Below are positions 17,378 to 26,014 of a stretch of DNA of 64,000 bases, piece after piece (positions within the stretch are counted from its first letter, which is position 1; every line of letters begins with the position of its first letter). Source of the DNA: JAMXLO01 sp963799415. GTDB lineage: Bacteria > Pseudomonadota > Alphaproteobacteria > Acetobacterales > Acetobacteraceae. The notes under the pieces were generated by a model. It searched no databases. It had not been told where the DNA came from and saw nothing but the letters and a program-made list of their open reading frames with translations. Location: contig CAWCXI010000027.1 in the NCBI GenBank assembly GCA_963799415.1, positions 1 to 64,000 of the forward strand. Direction: 5' to 3'. The position numbers were made by a program, and so were the translations under genes.

Positions 17378-18873
17378 CAGGCGACCTTTCGTATGCTGTC
17401 ATAGCGGCCGCAATCGGCCACGGGCTCGACCTTCAGGCGCAGGCCATCCGGCGTGGTGATCGAAGCCGGCGTCGGGGGTTGGTGCCGGCGCGCCAGCACG
17501 GTCAGGATCACGTCGCCGCTGGCGATCCCCGCCGCGAGCGCCTCGGCGCAGGCAGCCTCCACGGCCGACAAGCCATGAGCCAATACTGCACCGAGGACTT
17601 TGACGAATTGCTGATCGCCGTCGGCATGCTGCTTCAGCTTCGCGCGAACCTGGGCCAGCGCCGGCGGCAATGCCCAATCCTTGAACGGCGCGCCGTTGCG
17701 CAATGCACCCGGCTTGCGCACCAGCACAGGCAGATAGTGCCAAGGATCGTAGATGATCTGATAGCGCCGGAAGTCGCGCGGATGGTCGGCCACCCCCTCG
17801 TCGCCGAGAAGAACCACGATGCGCTCAGCATGAGATCGAACCAGCACCATCCGGCCGGCGGCTCGTGCATCAACGCTGTAGCGATTATGGTCGGCCATGA
17901 TCAGGCACGTGGTGGTAGCCCTGACGGCCTTTTCGACAAAACCATCGAATGGTCCGCGTAATTCCATTAGGCTCGCTTGCTCTTCCTGGAAAACCTCCCA
18001 GATCGTCCGGTCCTTGAACTCCGGATGCTTGTGGCGCTTCGCATAAGCGATGCACTGATCTGCCAACCAGCCATTCAGCTCGGCCAGGCTCGATACCCGC
18101 GGCTTGGGCCGGAACAGCTGATCGCGCAGATTGCCGACCTGGTTTTCGACCTGTCCCTTCTCCCAACCCGATGCGGGCGTGCAGGCAACTGGCTCAACCA
18201 GATGATGTGAACACATCTGGAGAAAACGGCGATTATATTGGCGCGCCTTGCCCACGAAGATCGCTTCCACCGCAGTCTTCATGTTGTCGTAGATGCCGCG
18301 CCGACAGATGCCGCCGTAAAACTCAAAAGCCTTGTCGTGCGCATCGAACACCAGTTCTTGTGTCTCGCGGAAGTAGGCGCGCACGAATGGCATGCGGCTA
18401 TGCGACAGCTTCATGTGCGCCGCCTTGATGACCAGCGGCAAACCCTGCAGCGTGATGGTCTCGTGGCTCCAGTCGAACTGGTAGGCTTCGCCGGGCGCAA
18501 AGCTCAGCGGCACAAAGGCGTGCGCCGGCGTCCGAGCCGGCTCGTCGCGCCACGATTTGGTGAAACGATGCACGCTGTCATGCGCGCCATCGTAATCGCG
18601 GCCTCGCAGCTCTTCGAACAGGCGCTGCGTCGACCGGCGTTCTCGCCGCGGAAGCTTGGCCTCCTTCTCAAGGATCTGGGCCAGAACTTCCACCCACGCA
18701 CCGAGCTTCGGCGCCGGCTGCACGCCGCGCTCATACTTCGAACGCGGTCTTGTGGCTCCGAACGACCTTGCGCACCGTGGCCCGTGAGACGCGGAGCGTC
18801 CGCACGATCTCCTTAATCGGCAGGCGCTGCTCGAATGAGCGCGCCGGATATCGCCGATCACGTCCACGGACAT
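17377..18873 (-). CDS. istA: IS21-family transposase IstA with scrambled N-terminal HTH
   Basis: DDE transposase. ATG 18873 begins MSVDVIGDIRRA. The catalytic core is recognisable: FDWSHETITLQG (first Asp), YDNMKTAVEA (second Asp), EKGQVENQVGNLR (Glu), and the C-terminal TTPDGLRLKVEP. Between about residues 13 and 46 the encoded peptide is out of frame. Reading the same DNA one frame over gives FEQRLPIKEIVRTLRVSRAT and VRKVVRSHKTAFE, the expected helix-turn-helix, so one base is lost near 18840 and one gained near 18738. Because the two shifts cancel, the rest is in frame. The protein probably cannot bind its ends normally, unless the shifts are sequencing errors. Confidence 0.85.
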   Translation of the reverse strand: MSVDVIGDIRRAHSSSACRLRRSCGRSASHGPRCARSFGATRPRSKYERGVQPAPKLGAWVEVLAQILEKEAKLPRRERRSTQRLFEELRGRDYDGAHDSVHRFTKSWRDEPARTPAHAFVPLSFAPGEAYQFDWSHETITLQGLPLVIKAAHMKLSHSRMPFVRAYFRETQELVFDAHDKAFEFYGGICRRGIYDNMKTAVEAIFVGKARQYNRRFLQMCSHHLVEPVACTPASGWEKGQVENQVGNLRDQLFRPKPRVSSLAELNGWLADQCIAYAKRHKHPEFKDRTIWEVFQEEQASLMELRGPFDGFVEKAVRATTTCLIMADHNRYSVDARAAGRMVLVRSHAERIVVLLGDEGVADHPRDFRRYQIIYDPWHYLPVLVRKPGALRNGAPFKDWALPPALAQVRAKLKQHADGDQQFVKVLGAVLAHGLSAVEAACAEALAAGIASGDVILTVLARRHQPPTPASITTPDGLRLKVEPVADCGRYDSIRKVA

Positions 18874-18996
18874 CATCCCCCAAACCCCTCCCAGGCCGAC
18901 CTGGGCCATAGGGAGAGACGCTGACACACAGAGCCGAGGGGTCGCGATTGGAAGCGAAAACCGCCCTCGGGGGTCACTATTGCGAGCGATTTCACA

Positions 18997-19500
18997 GCCT
19001 GCAGCGGCTCTCTTCATCGACACCGGCGGTGGACGACATTACCTTGTCGATCAATACCATCGTGCAGGGCGCTGGCATCGGCTTCACATTCGTGCCGCTC
19101 AACGTCGTCGCCTTCGCGACGCTGCCGGTGCGACTGCGCTACGAGGGAACCGCGCTGATCAGCCTGCTGCGCAATATCGGCAGCGCCGTCGGCATCTCCA
19201 TCTTCGAAGCGCTGCAGGTCAACGGCACGACGGTCGAGCATTCGGTGCTCGCACCGTTCGCGTCGCCGTTGAACCGGGTGCTGGAATCCGCGCCGCAAAT
19301 CGCCCAGCAACTTTCGCCAACCACTGCGCATGGCGTGGCGCTGCTCGAGAAGATGGTCACCTACCAGGCTCGAGGTGATCGCCTACAACAACGACTTCTG
19401 GCTGATGGGAATGCTGGCACTGCCCATCCTGCTGCTGCTGCCGCTCATGCGCCAACCGCGGCAGGCGGCCGGCGGAGGTGGCCACGCGGTGATGGACTGA
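18997..19500 (+). pseudogene. MFS drug transporter (EmrB/QacA-like) C-terminal fragment
   Basis: Only the last five or so membrane segments remain: GAGIGFTFVPLNVVAFATLP, YEGTALISLLRNIGSAVGIS, and, after a one-base frameshift at about 19370, FWLMGMLALPILLLLPLM ending at TGA 19498-19500. The 5' portion is cut off exactly at the IS21 end (18996). Family assignment rests on the C-terminal pattern of 14-helix exporters. Not functional. Confidence 0.75.
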
Positions 19501-19535
19501 TTGTCGTTGCGTTCCTCGCAATGGCAGTCAGGCGC
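19501..19535. repeat. REP-like half element
   Basis: The sequence GATTGTCGTTGCGTTCCTCGCAATG resembles one arm of the larger palindrome at 43163-43241 (GATTGCTTCGTCGCTGCGCTTCTCGCAATG), which marks it as a member of the same short interspersed repeat family. Confidence 0.5.
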
Positions 19536-19955
19536 GCGGGTTGAGCGCCTGCAGCGCCGCTTCCGGGCGGATCGGCAGGTGGCGCAGGCGCGCGCCACGG
19601 GCCACGAAGATCGCGTTGGCGACCGACCGACCACCGTGGTGGCCGGCTCGCCGAGGCCGACGGGCATCTCCGTGCTGGGGAGGAATTCGACCTCGACGTC
19701 CGGTACATCGCCCATGCGCAGCGGCGTATAGGTATCGAGGTTGGTGTCCTTCGGCTGCCCGTCCACCAATGCCGATCCTTCGTGCAGGACCCATGCTGAG
19801 GCCCCACAGCGACGCGCCTTCGACCTGCGCCTGGGCGCTGTCAAGATCGAGCGCTCGGTACCCGCGTCAACCACCAGCGTGAGTTTCTCGACTGCAACAG
19901 CGCCGCTGGCGCGATCGACGGGCACGCGCGCGACGCAGGCGACCCAGGTTGGCAA
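19528..19955 (-). pseudogene. Paralogous molybdopterin hydroxylase large subunit, C-terminal fragment
   Basis: Minus-strand reading gives TWVACVARVPVDRASG, then KDTNLDTYTPLRMGDVPDVE, VGLGEPATTVVG, and the tail RLRHLPIRPEAALQALNPRA, closely matching the end of the intact large subunit at 13762-16047. At least two indels separate these frames. It is not a copy of that gene but a diverged paralogue (DVEVEFLPSTEMPVG versus EVEVEFIPSTEAPVG). Confidence 0.8.
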
Positions 19956-20100
19956 ATGAAGTTCCGGCTGCAGTTGCTGGATCGTGCCGGGCGCAATGCC
20001 GGATCGGCACCATATGCTGTCGGTGGAGCGTGGCGACAGGCTGCCGTGCTTGCGCGTGCCGCGCAGAAAGCCGCCTGGGGCGCGGCGTTGCCGAACGATA
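19956..20100 (+). pseudogene. Same paralogue, inverted internal fragment
   Basis: Immediately after the minus-strand fragment ends, the plus strand encodes LDRAGRNAGSAPYAVGGAWR and LARAAQKAAWGAALP, which correspond to the segment lying just upstream of TWVACVAR in the intact protein. The two neighbouring pieces of one gene are thus head-to-head, so an inversion or recombination broke the gene here, with about 12 codons missing between them. Confidence 0.75.
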
Positions 20101-20676
20101 CCGGGACACTCCGACGTCTGGTCGCGCAACGCTCGCAGGTGATCCAGCAGATGACGCGGGCGAAGAACCGGATCCACTTCGTCGGAGAAGCTGGTCAGCT
20201 ACCTGGGGCTGAACCCGTCGGTGCGCCAATCAGGTGATGGGCCAGCCCATCACGGACATATCAGCAAGCATGGCCGTGCACACGCACGCGCCATGCTGGT
20301 GGAGGCGGCCTGGGCGGCGGCGCGTGCTCCGGGACCACTGCGGGCGTTCTTCATTCGCATCCAGAGCCGACGTGGCAAGCAGGTTGCGGCTGTCGCCACG
20401 GCTCGCAAGATCGCTGTCCTCGCGTGGCATCTGCTCACCAAGGACGAGAACTATGCTTGGGCACGGCCGGCACTGCTGGCGAACAAGATTCGAAAGGTGG
20501 AGTTGCTCGCCGGTCAACCGGCCACCAAGGGCCGCCGCCCAGGTCGCGCACATGCCTATAACGATCGCGCAATCCGCCAACGGGAGCGAGCTTGGCTTGA
20601 ACAAGCCGAGAGAGCCTACACGCGCTTCGTCGCAAACTGGCAGACCAAACCCGATGGGCGCACGGGCGCCGCGTGA
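20101..20676 (+). pseudogene. IS110-family transposase, internally deleted 3' remnant
   Basis: A short middle piece (RRLVAQRSQVIQQMTRAKNR) is followed after about 30 bases by the C-terminal domain: EKLVSYLGLNPSVRQSG, HGHISKHGRAHARAMLVEAA and VATARKIAVLAWHLLTKDE. This is the IS110 serine-type C-terminal domain, with its conserved small-residue motif region. The N-terminal DEDD (RuvC-like) domain is missing, so it cannot transpose. Confidence 0.8.
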
Positions 20677-20810
20677 CGCACGATTGATTCGAGGAGCAGG
20701 CAACGGACGAATGATTGATTCCTGACACCACTGATTCCGAATTCTTTTCGTTCGTCAGCCTCGGAATCGGCGGAGTTTTTCAGCAGACTGCTAGTACCTT
20801 GTCACAATGA

Positions 20811-21838
20811 TTATGACTCTTTGGCGGTGTCGGGATAAGCACGTGCCAGCTTGTGTCGCGCTTTCTGAGTGGTGAACTTCCATTTGATGCGCGCACCGGA
20901 AGCGTTTCGTTGTCGCTGCCAGGCTTCGATTTCGCCGATGAGGGTCTCCCGTTCGCCGATGCGGCGATCCAGACATTGGCCACGCAGCAGGCCGATTTCG
21001 ATTTCCACCATATTGAGCCAGCTCGCGTGTTTCGGTGTGTAATGAAACTCCAGACGTGGCAGGATGCCGTGTGCCTCAGGCGCAAGGAAGGTCTCGTATA
21101 GCGCTCCTGGATTCTGCGAAGAGAGGTTGTCCATCACCACGCGGATCAGGTCAGCGTTCGGATAGTGGATATCGGCCAGGTCGCGCATGCAGAGGCGAAG
21201 TCGCGCGCCGCGCGATGTTCGGTGACTTTCACATGGCGCCAGGGCCGGTGCGCATCGGGAAACACGAACAAATCGGCCGTGCCATTGCGCCGATACTCGT
21301 AATCGTACCGCTCAGGCTGGCCTAGCGCTGCTGGGATCGGCTCACGTACCTCACCAATCAACTGAGTTGGGCTTTCGTGGAAGCAAATCTCCGGATGCGA
21401 TGGATCGGGGTCTTCAGCATAGAGGTCGAGAACAGCCTCCGTTCGAGCGACATAGCTGCCGTCGACTTGTGGTATGCACCACATATCCCGCCGCCATGGC
21501 TTCAGATCGTCCTCAGCCAAATGCCGGCGCACCGTCTCGCGCGACAGTCCTTCATGCGCCGTGAGCCTGACCATCGCGTCGGCCAGAAGATCGAGGGTCC
21601 AGCGCTTGCGCTCCGGCGGACTGGAACAGGCGGTCGCCACCAGTAACGCCGTTTCCTTACCGGACAGCTTGCGTGGTGCCCCCGGGCGCGTCTCCTCACT
21701 GAGTGCCAGCTCCAGATTGCCTTCCACGAAGCGTCGTTTGGTCCGGTACAACGTCGATCCACCGACCGAAACGCTGCGCGCGATCACTTCGTCGCTGACC
21801 GTCGGCAGCCAGCCGGTCCCCTGCTTTCGAGGCCAGTC
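20811..21838 (-). pseudogene. IS630-family transposase remnant with mutated catalytic Asp
   Basis: Minus-strand frame from about 21830 to 21190 gives SVSVGGSTLYRTKRRFVEGN, LSRETVRRHLAEDDLKPWR and ICFHESPTQLIGEV. A frameshift at about 21187 leads to a second frame ending at 20811 with RVVMDNLSSQN and FHYTPKHASWLNMVEIEIG. In this family the first DDE residue lies in CFDESPTQL; here it is His. Together with the frameshift and the missing 5' end (no left inverted repeat before the LexA-like gene at 21839) the element is dead. Confidence 0.82.
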
Positions 21839-22130
21839 ATGAATCGTGCAACGGATTCTCACCCGGACTTCACGCCCAGGCAGGGACAGTATCTCGCGTT
21901 CATCCACGCATACACGCTGGTGAACGGGCGGCCGCCGGCGCAGGCCGATATCCAACAATTCTTTCGGCTGACCCCACCATCGGTTCATCAAATGCTGCTG
22001 ACGCTCGAACGGGCCAGGTGATCTCACGCCGGACCGCCAAGAAGCATCGCCGTTCTGGTCGATCGCTCCGTCTTACCCCCGCTGGATCCCGGTCGTGTTC
22101 AACCGGCCAAAATCACTGGGCCGGGGGACC
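21839..22130 (+). pseudogene. LexA-like winged-helix repressor fragment, frameshifted
   Basis: ATG 21839 encodes DFTPRQGQYLAFIHAYTLVN, GRPPAQADIQQFFRLTPPSV and HQMLLTLERA, the N-terminal DNA-binding helix-turn-helix of a LexA-type protein. The frame stops at 22019-22021. The expected continuation (RSIAVLVDRSVLPPLDP) is visible in another frame at about 22050-22100, so one or two indels truncated it. Family members of this small type lack the protease domain. It abuts the IS630 remnant. Confidence 0.65.
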
Positions 22131-22390
22131 TAGATCAATGTCCCGCGCACCTGGCGAAGCTCCTCCGCTCGGCGTCGGCTCGCCCGCTTATCTGAAAAAC
22201 CTGTGCGCTGCCGTGCGACTTCATGGCGTCAGAGTTTGCGGGTCGATTCGTGGGATGTTGCAAGGGCAATCCATAAGTCACTGATAACCCGCAAGAAACC
22301 GACCGCCAGGGCGGACCTTGGTCCACCAAGGCCGCGCCTGGTCCTCGACCCTTAGGCGATGGCGAGGATCGCCATACGTCCCCGGCCTCG
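22131..22390. other. Gap after the repressor fragment
   Basis: No gene seen. A perfect 8-bp inverted repeat (CCGCCAGGGCGGACCTTGGTCCACCAAGGCCG region, 22303-22334) could be part of a terminator for the minus-strand CoA-transferase gene that ends at 22391. Confidence 0.3.
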
Positions 22391-23587
22391 TCACACCACC
22401 CCCTGTGAACGCAGTTTCTGCACTTCGTCAGCGGTAACGCCACACAGCGCATCGAGCACCTCCGCCGTGTGCTCGCCCAGCAACGGCGGCCGCGTCACCT
22501 CGGCTGGCGAATCCGACAGTTTCACCGGGCAACCGACCGTTTGGTATGTCCCGCGCGTCGGGTAGTCGACGTCCACGATCATGTCGCGTGCGTGCAGATG
22601 CGGGTCGGCGAGCACCTCGCCGGTGTCCAGAGTAGCGCCGCAGGGAACGCCGGCGTCGCCCATCAGCCGCATCACCTCGTGCTTGCTGCGCTGACGCGTC
22701 CAGGCCTCGACGAGCCCGTTCAGTGCTTCACGGTTCTCCCAGCGGCCGTCAGGGGTGACGAACCGCGGATCGTCGGCCAGTTCCGGCTGGCCCATCACGT
22801 TCAGCAACGCCTTCCACATCTGTGGCTGCGCGAATATATACACGTAGTCGTTCGGGCCGCCCGGCGCGCAGGCATAGGTGGTGCCTGGGACGGTGCGGCC
22901 GAGCTGGTTGCCGTTGCGTTGCATGGGATGGCCGGAGCGCTGATGGTCGCGCAGGCTGACGCGGATCAGGTTGACCACGGCGTCCTGCATCGACACCTCG
23001 ACGTGCTGGCCCTTGCCGGTCTGATGCCGCTGCTGGAGCGCGGCCAGAATGCCGATCGCCATGTGCATGCCGGTGCCCGAGTCGCCGATCGCGGGATAGA
23101 TATAGGTGGGCGGGTTCTCGGGAAAGCCGGTGACGCTCATCGCGCCGCCCATCGCCTGCGCGATCGGTTCGAAGCTCTTGAAGCCGCTGTACGGACCATA
23201 GGTGCCGAAGCCCTTGATTGTCGCGTAGATCAGCCGCGGGTTCAGTTGCGACAGCTCCTTGTAGCCAAGTCCCAGCCGATCGAGCGCGCCGGGTCCGAAG
23301 TTCTCCAACAGAACGTCGGACTGCGCGATCACCTGTTTGAACAGCTTCTTTCCCTCGTCTGATTTCAGATTGAGCGTCAGGCTGCGCTTGTTGGCGTTCA
23401 GGATTAGAAAGAACAGGCTGTCGCTGTCGCTACGGTCTCGCATGTTGGTGCGGGCGACGTCGCCGCCCTTCGGCTCCTCCAGCTTGATCACGTCAGCGCC
23501 GAGGAAACCCAGGATCTGCGCGCACGCAGGCCCCGCCTGATTGTGCGTCATGTCGATCACACGAATTCCGCTTAGAGCCAGTGCCAT
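22391..23587 (-). CDS. CaiB/BaiF family CoA-transferase, formyl-CoA transferase-like
   Basis: Class III CoA-transferase of 398 residues. ATG 23587 follows GGAGGAGG. Numbering from it, Gln17 (DMTHNQAGP) and Asp169 (AIGDSGTGMH) fall exactly at the positions known for catalytic Gln17 and Asp169 of formyl-CoA:oxalate CoA-transferase. The Gly-rich loop that closes over the Frc active site (GGGGQ in that family) is not evident, so the acceptor may not be oxalate. No oxalyl-CoA decarboxylase gene is nearby. A large interdomain fold with two linked Rossmann-like domains is typical of the family. Confidence 0.85.
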   Translation of the reverse strand: MALALSGIRVIDMTHNQAGPACAQILGFLGADVIKLEEPKGGDVARTNMRDRSDSDSLFFLILNANKRSLTLNLKSDEGKKLFKQVIAQSDVLLENFGPGALDRLGLGYKELSQLNPRLIYATIKGFGTYGPYSGFKSFEPIAQAMGGAMSVTGFPENPPTYIYPAIGDSGTGMHMAIGILAALQQRHQTGKGQHVEVSMQDAVVNLIRVSLRDHQRSGHPMQRNGNQLGRTVPGTTYACAPGGPNDYVYIFAQPQMWKALLNVMGQPELADDPRFVTPDGRWENREALNGLVEAWTRQRSKHEVMRLMGDAGVPCGATLDTGEVLADPHLHARDMIVDVDYPTRGTYQTVGCPVKLSDSPAEVTRPPLLGEHTAEVLDALCGVTADEVQKLRSQGVV

Positions 23588-23724
23588 TTCATGCCTCCTC
23601 CGCCGCGTGCCGCTCCGGCCCGCATCTTGCCGAATGCCAGACAACCATGCCGGGCGCCATTGCGCATAGACTGGACGAGCTGGTGCGTCAGCGGTCCCCG
23701 AGATTGAAGGGACTGACCGGCTGC

Positions 23725-24147
23725 CTAAATGCGTTCGCCCGTGAACGTGTAGAGGCACGCCGACCCGTCGATCCGCCCCTCCATATGGCTGCCCTGAACC
23801 CGGCCGTAGATCGTCCCGACGATGACCTGACCAGAGAACGAGCCGTCCGCCGCGAAGGTTGCCGGAAGGGCTGGGGTCGGGTTGCCCGGGACGTCCGGAT
23901 GCTGCACCGCGTAACTGAACTGGCCATTCGCCACCGTGACGACCTCCTGTCCGGGTGTGTCACACCAGACTGTGCCCTTGGTCGCCGGGGTGTCGATGCG
24001 TTGGATTGTAGTCCGGTAGGAGCCATCGAACGAAGTTACCGGCGGCGGCGGTGGCGGGTCGCTGCGTATCGGCCCCATCGGGCCAGCGCAGCCGCCGAAG
24101 ATGAAGGCGAGAACCATGGCATGCGGACTTACCAAGCGCCGGCTCAT
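23725..24147 (-). CDS. Putative lipoprotein, 140 aa
   Basis: N-terminal signal with lipobox (VLAFIFGGC, Cys about residue 20), then a Pro-rich linker (RSDPPPPPPVTS) and a compact domain (FDGSYRTTIQ, QFSYAVQHPDVP, FSGQVIVGTIYGRVQGSHME) likely all beta. It ends FTGERI. The family is unnamed to me. It lies upstream of the CoA-transferase in the same orientation, 137 bases away, but there is no sign that they work together. Confidence 0.7.
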   Translation of the reverse strand: MSRRLVSPHAMVLAFIFGGCAGPMGPIRSDPPPPPPVTSFDGSYRTTIQRIDTPATKGTVWCDTPGQEVVTVANGQFSYAVQHPDVPGNPTPALPATFAADGSFSGQVIVGTIYGRVQGSHMEGRIDGSACLYTFTGERI

Positions 24148-24380
24148 TGCACGTTCCCCTGATGATCCATCGCCCCGCCCTCCGCCATTGCGTTGGCGTA
24201 TACAATATGCCGACAGTCACGCATAAAGTCGATGCATTGCTGCGTCAGCGGTCGGGGATCACCAGCGAGGAACTGTGGCGAGGCTTGTCCAAAGCGAGCA
24301 GCTTGCACGGCAGGGCGATACTGGGCGACACGCCGAATTGTCTTATGGTCCGTCCTTGGCCGTAGAAGTCCATGCCGCTT

Positions 24381-25214
24381 CTACTGGGTGCGACCATACG
24401 ACATCCTGGCCTCGATCTGCGTGAGCAGTTCGGTCAGGCCGACGCTCATGATGACCAGGACCAGAATGGCCGCATACGTGCCGGTCGCATCGAACACGCC
24501 GGAATAGTATTCGATCATGAAGCCGATGCCACTGTTCGAAGCGATCAGCTCGGCCAGCAGCGTGTTGGTGAAAGCATAGCGGACGGCGATCCGCATGCCG
24601 GTGAAGATCCAGGGCAATGTCGCCGGCACCAGGACCTTGCCGATCACCTCGAAACGCGTGGCACCCATTAGCGCCAGCGCACGCGTCAGGTCACGATCGA
24701 CGTTGCGTACGCCGTCCAGCGTGCTGTTCAGCACCAGAAAGAACACGGTGATGGCGACCAGCGCCACCTTCGATTCGATGCCAATGCCCAGCACGATGAC
24801 GAACAGCGGGGCAAGCGCGATCTTCGGCATCGCGTAGAGCGCCGCGATGTAAGGCGACAGCACACGGTAGAGGCGAGGCACCAGGCCGAACAGCAAGCCG
24901 AGTGCTATGCCTGCGCCGGTGCCGATGGCGTAGCCCAGCGACATCGCGAGCAGTGTCGCGCCGACGTTCTCCCATAGCGATCCGTCGAGGATCCAGCTCC
25001 ACAGGCGCGCCACGATTTCCACCGGGCCGCTCATCCAGAAGCGCAGATCGGCGCTGGGCTGGTACTCCCATGCCGCCAGAATGATCAGTGCCAGGATCAG
25101 GCGGGCAACGGACCGGCCGGTGGTGGTCGAGAGGAAGCTCGATATGGATTGGTGGGAGGAGGGGGGCAGAGATACTGCGATGCCTCCTCCCCCCAGCCCT
25201 TTGGCAGCGCTCAT
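24381..25214 (-). CDS. ABC transporter permease, nitrate/sulfonate/taurine type
   Basis: SsuC/TauC-like inner-membrane permease with about six helices. The family EAA loop is visible (ALALMGATRFEVIGKVLVPA). ATG 25214 overlaps the stop of the ATPase gene (ATGA), and homology starts near there; an upstream in-frame ATG exists. Last gene of a four-gene operon that unusually has two different permeases, so the translocation channel may be a heterodimer. Confidence 0.87.
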   Translation of the reverse strand: MSAAKGLGGGGIAVSLPPSSHQSISSFLSTTTGRSVARLILALIILAAWEYQPSADLRFWMSGPVEIVARLWSWILDGSLWENVGATLLAMSLGYAIGTGAGIALGLLFGLVPRLYRVLSPYIAALYAMPKIALAPLFVIVLGIGIESKVALVAITVFFLVLNSTLDGVRNVDRDLTRALALMGATRFEVIGKVLVPATLPWIFTGMRIAVRYAFTNTLLAELIASNSGIGFMIEYYSGVFDATGTYAAILVLVIMSVGLTELLTQIEARMSYGRTQ

Positions 25215-26014
25215 ACGTCGGTTCCCCGCGTGACCTCGTCCTTCAGTTCGTCCCACAGCGCCTCGTGCAGATGGGAAAATGCTTCGGTGAAGCGGATGCG
25301 GAACACGTCGCGTGGTCGCGGCATTTCTACCGTGCGGATGGTGCGGATGCGGCCGGGGCGCGCGCTGAACACGACCACCCGGTCAGCCAGGGTGATCGCC
25401 TCGCCTAGGTCGTGCGTGACGAACACGACCGTCATTTGGCGCTGTCGCGTCAGCTCCTGCAACTGGTCGAGCATCAGCAGCTTGAGCTGTGCATCCAGCG
25501 CGCCGAAGGGTTCGTCCATCAGCAGCGTCTCGGGTTCGTAGATCAGCGTGCGCGCCAATGAGACGCGCTTGCGCATGCCGCCCGACAACTCGGCAGGATA
25601 GTGGCGCTCGAAGCCGGACAGTCCCACCAGCCCGATCATCTGTGCCACGCGGGCATTCGCCTCGGCGCGCGGCACCGCGCGACATTTCAGCTCCAGCGCG
25701 ATGCGGATGTTGTCGGCCGCGGTGCGCCACGGCAGCAGCGTGTCCTTCTGCGTCATGTAGCCGACGGCGCGATTGAGCCCGCCGATCGCGATGCCGTCAT
25801 ACGACACCACGCCGCTGTTCGGCTGCAGCAGACCGGCGATCAGGTTGAGGATGGTCGATTTGCCGCAGCCGCTGGGACCGACCAGTGCCACGAACTCGTG
25901 GTCGTGGATCGTGAGGTCGATGGGCTGAAGTGCCTCCACCTCGCGGTCGCGCGTGACGAACGTCTTGCCGACGCCGGCGAGGCTGATCTTCGGCGCCAGG
26001 TCACCCCTCGGCAT
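25211..26014 (-). CDS. ABC transporter ATP-binding protein
   Basis: SsuB/TauB-like ATPase that drives the importer. Walker A GPSGCGKST, Q-loop MTQKDTLLPW, signature ELSGGMRKRV, Walker B TLLMDEPFGALD and the switch His in FVTHDLGEA are all intact. ATG 26014 overlaps the end of the upstream permease by 14 bases. 267 residues, usual length. Confidence 0.92.
   Translation of the reverse strand: MPRGDLAPKISLAGVGKTFVTRDREVEALQPIDLTIHDHEFVALVGPSGCGKSTILNLIAGLLQPNSGVVSYDGIAIGGLNRAVGYMTQKDTLLPWRTAADNIRIALELKCRAVPRAEANARVAQMIGLVGLSGFERHYPAELSGGMRKRVSLARTLIYEPETLLMDEPFGALDAQLKLLMLDQLQELTRQRQMTVVFVTHDLGEAITLADRVVVFSARPGRIRTIRTVEMPRPRDVFRIRFTEAFSHLHEALWDELKDEVTRGTDV

Larger units (their letters stand above)
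16454..18996 (-). mobile_element. IS21-family insertion sequence (about 2.5 kb)
   Basis: istA and istB lie on the minus strand between ends that carry the multiple terminal repeats typical of IS21. Both ends finish in GCGAGCGATTTSACA (complement at 16454, direct at about 18982-18996) and each has a second related repeat GAGGGGTCGCGATTG further in. Flanks differ: AAAGGA before the low end and GCCTGC after the high end, so no target duplication is visible. The low side is an iorA gene and the high side an MFS transporter fragment, which suggests recombination between copies or deletion next to the element. Confidence 0.85.

Noticed and set aside
18238..18816. Plus-strand frame inside istA
   Set aside because: Antisense shadow of the transposase.
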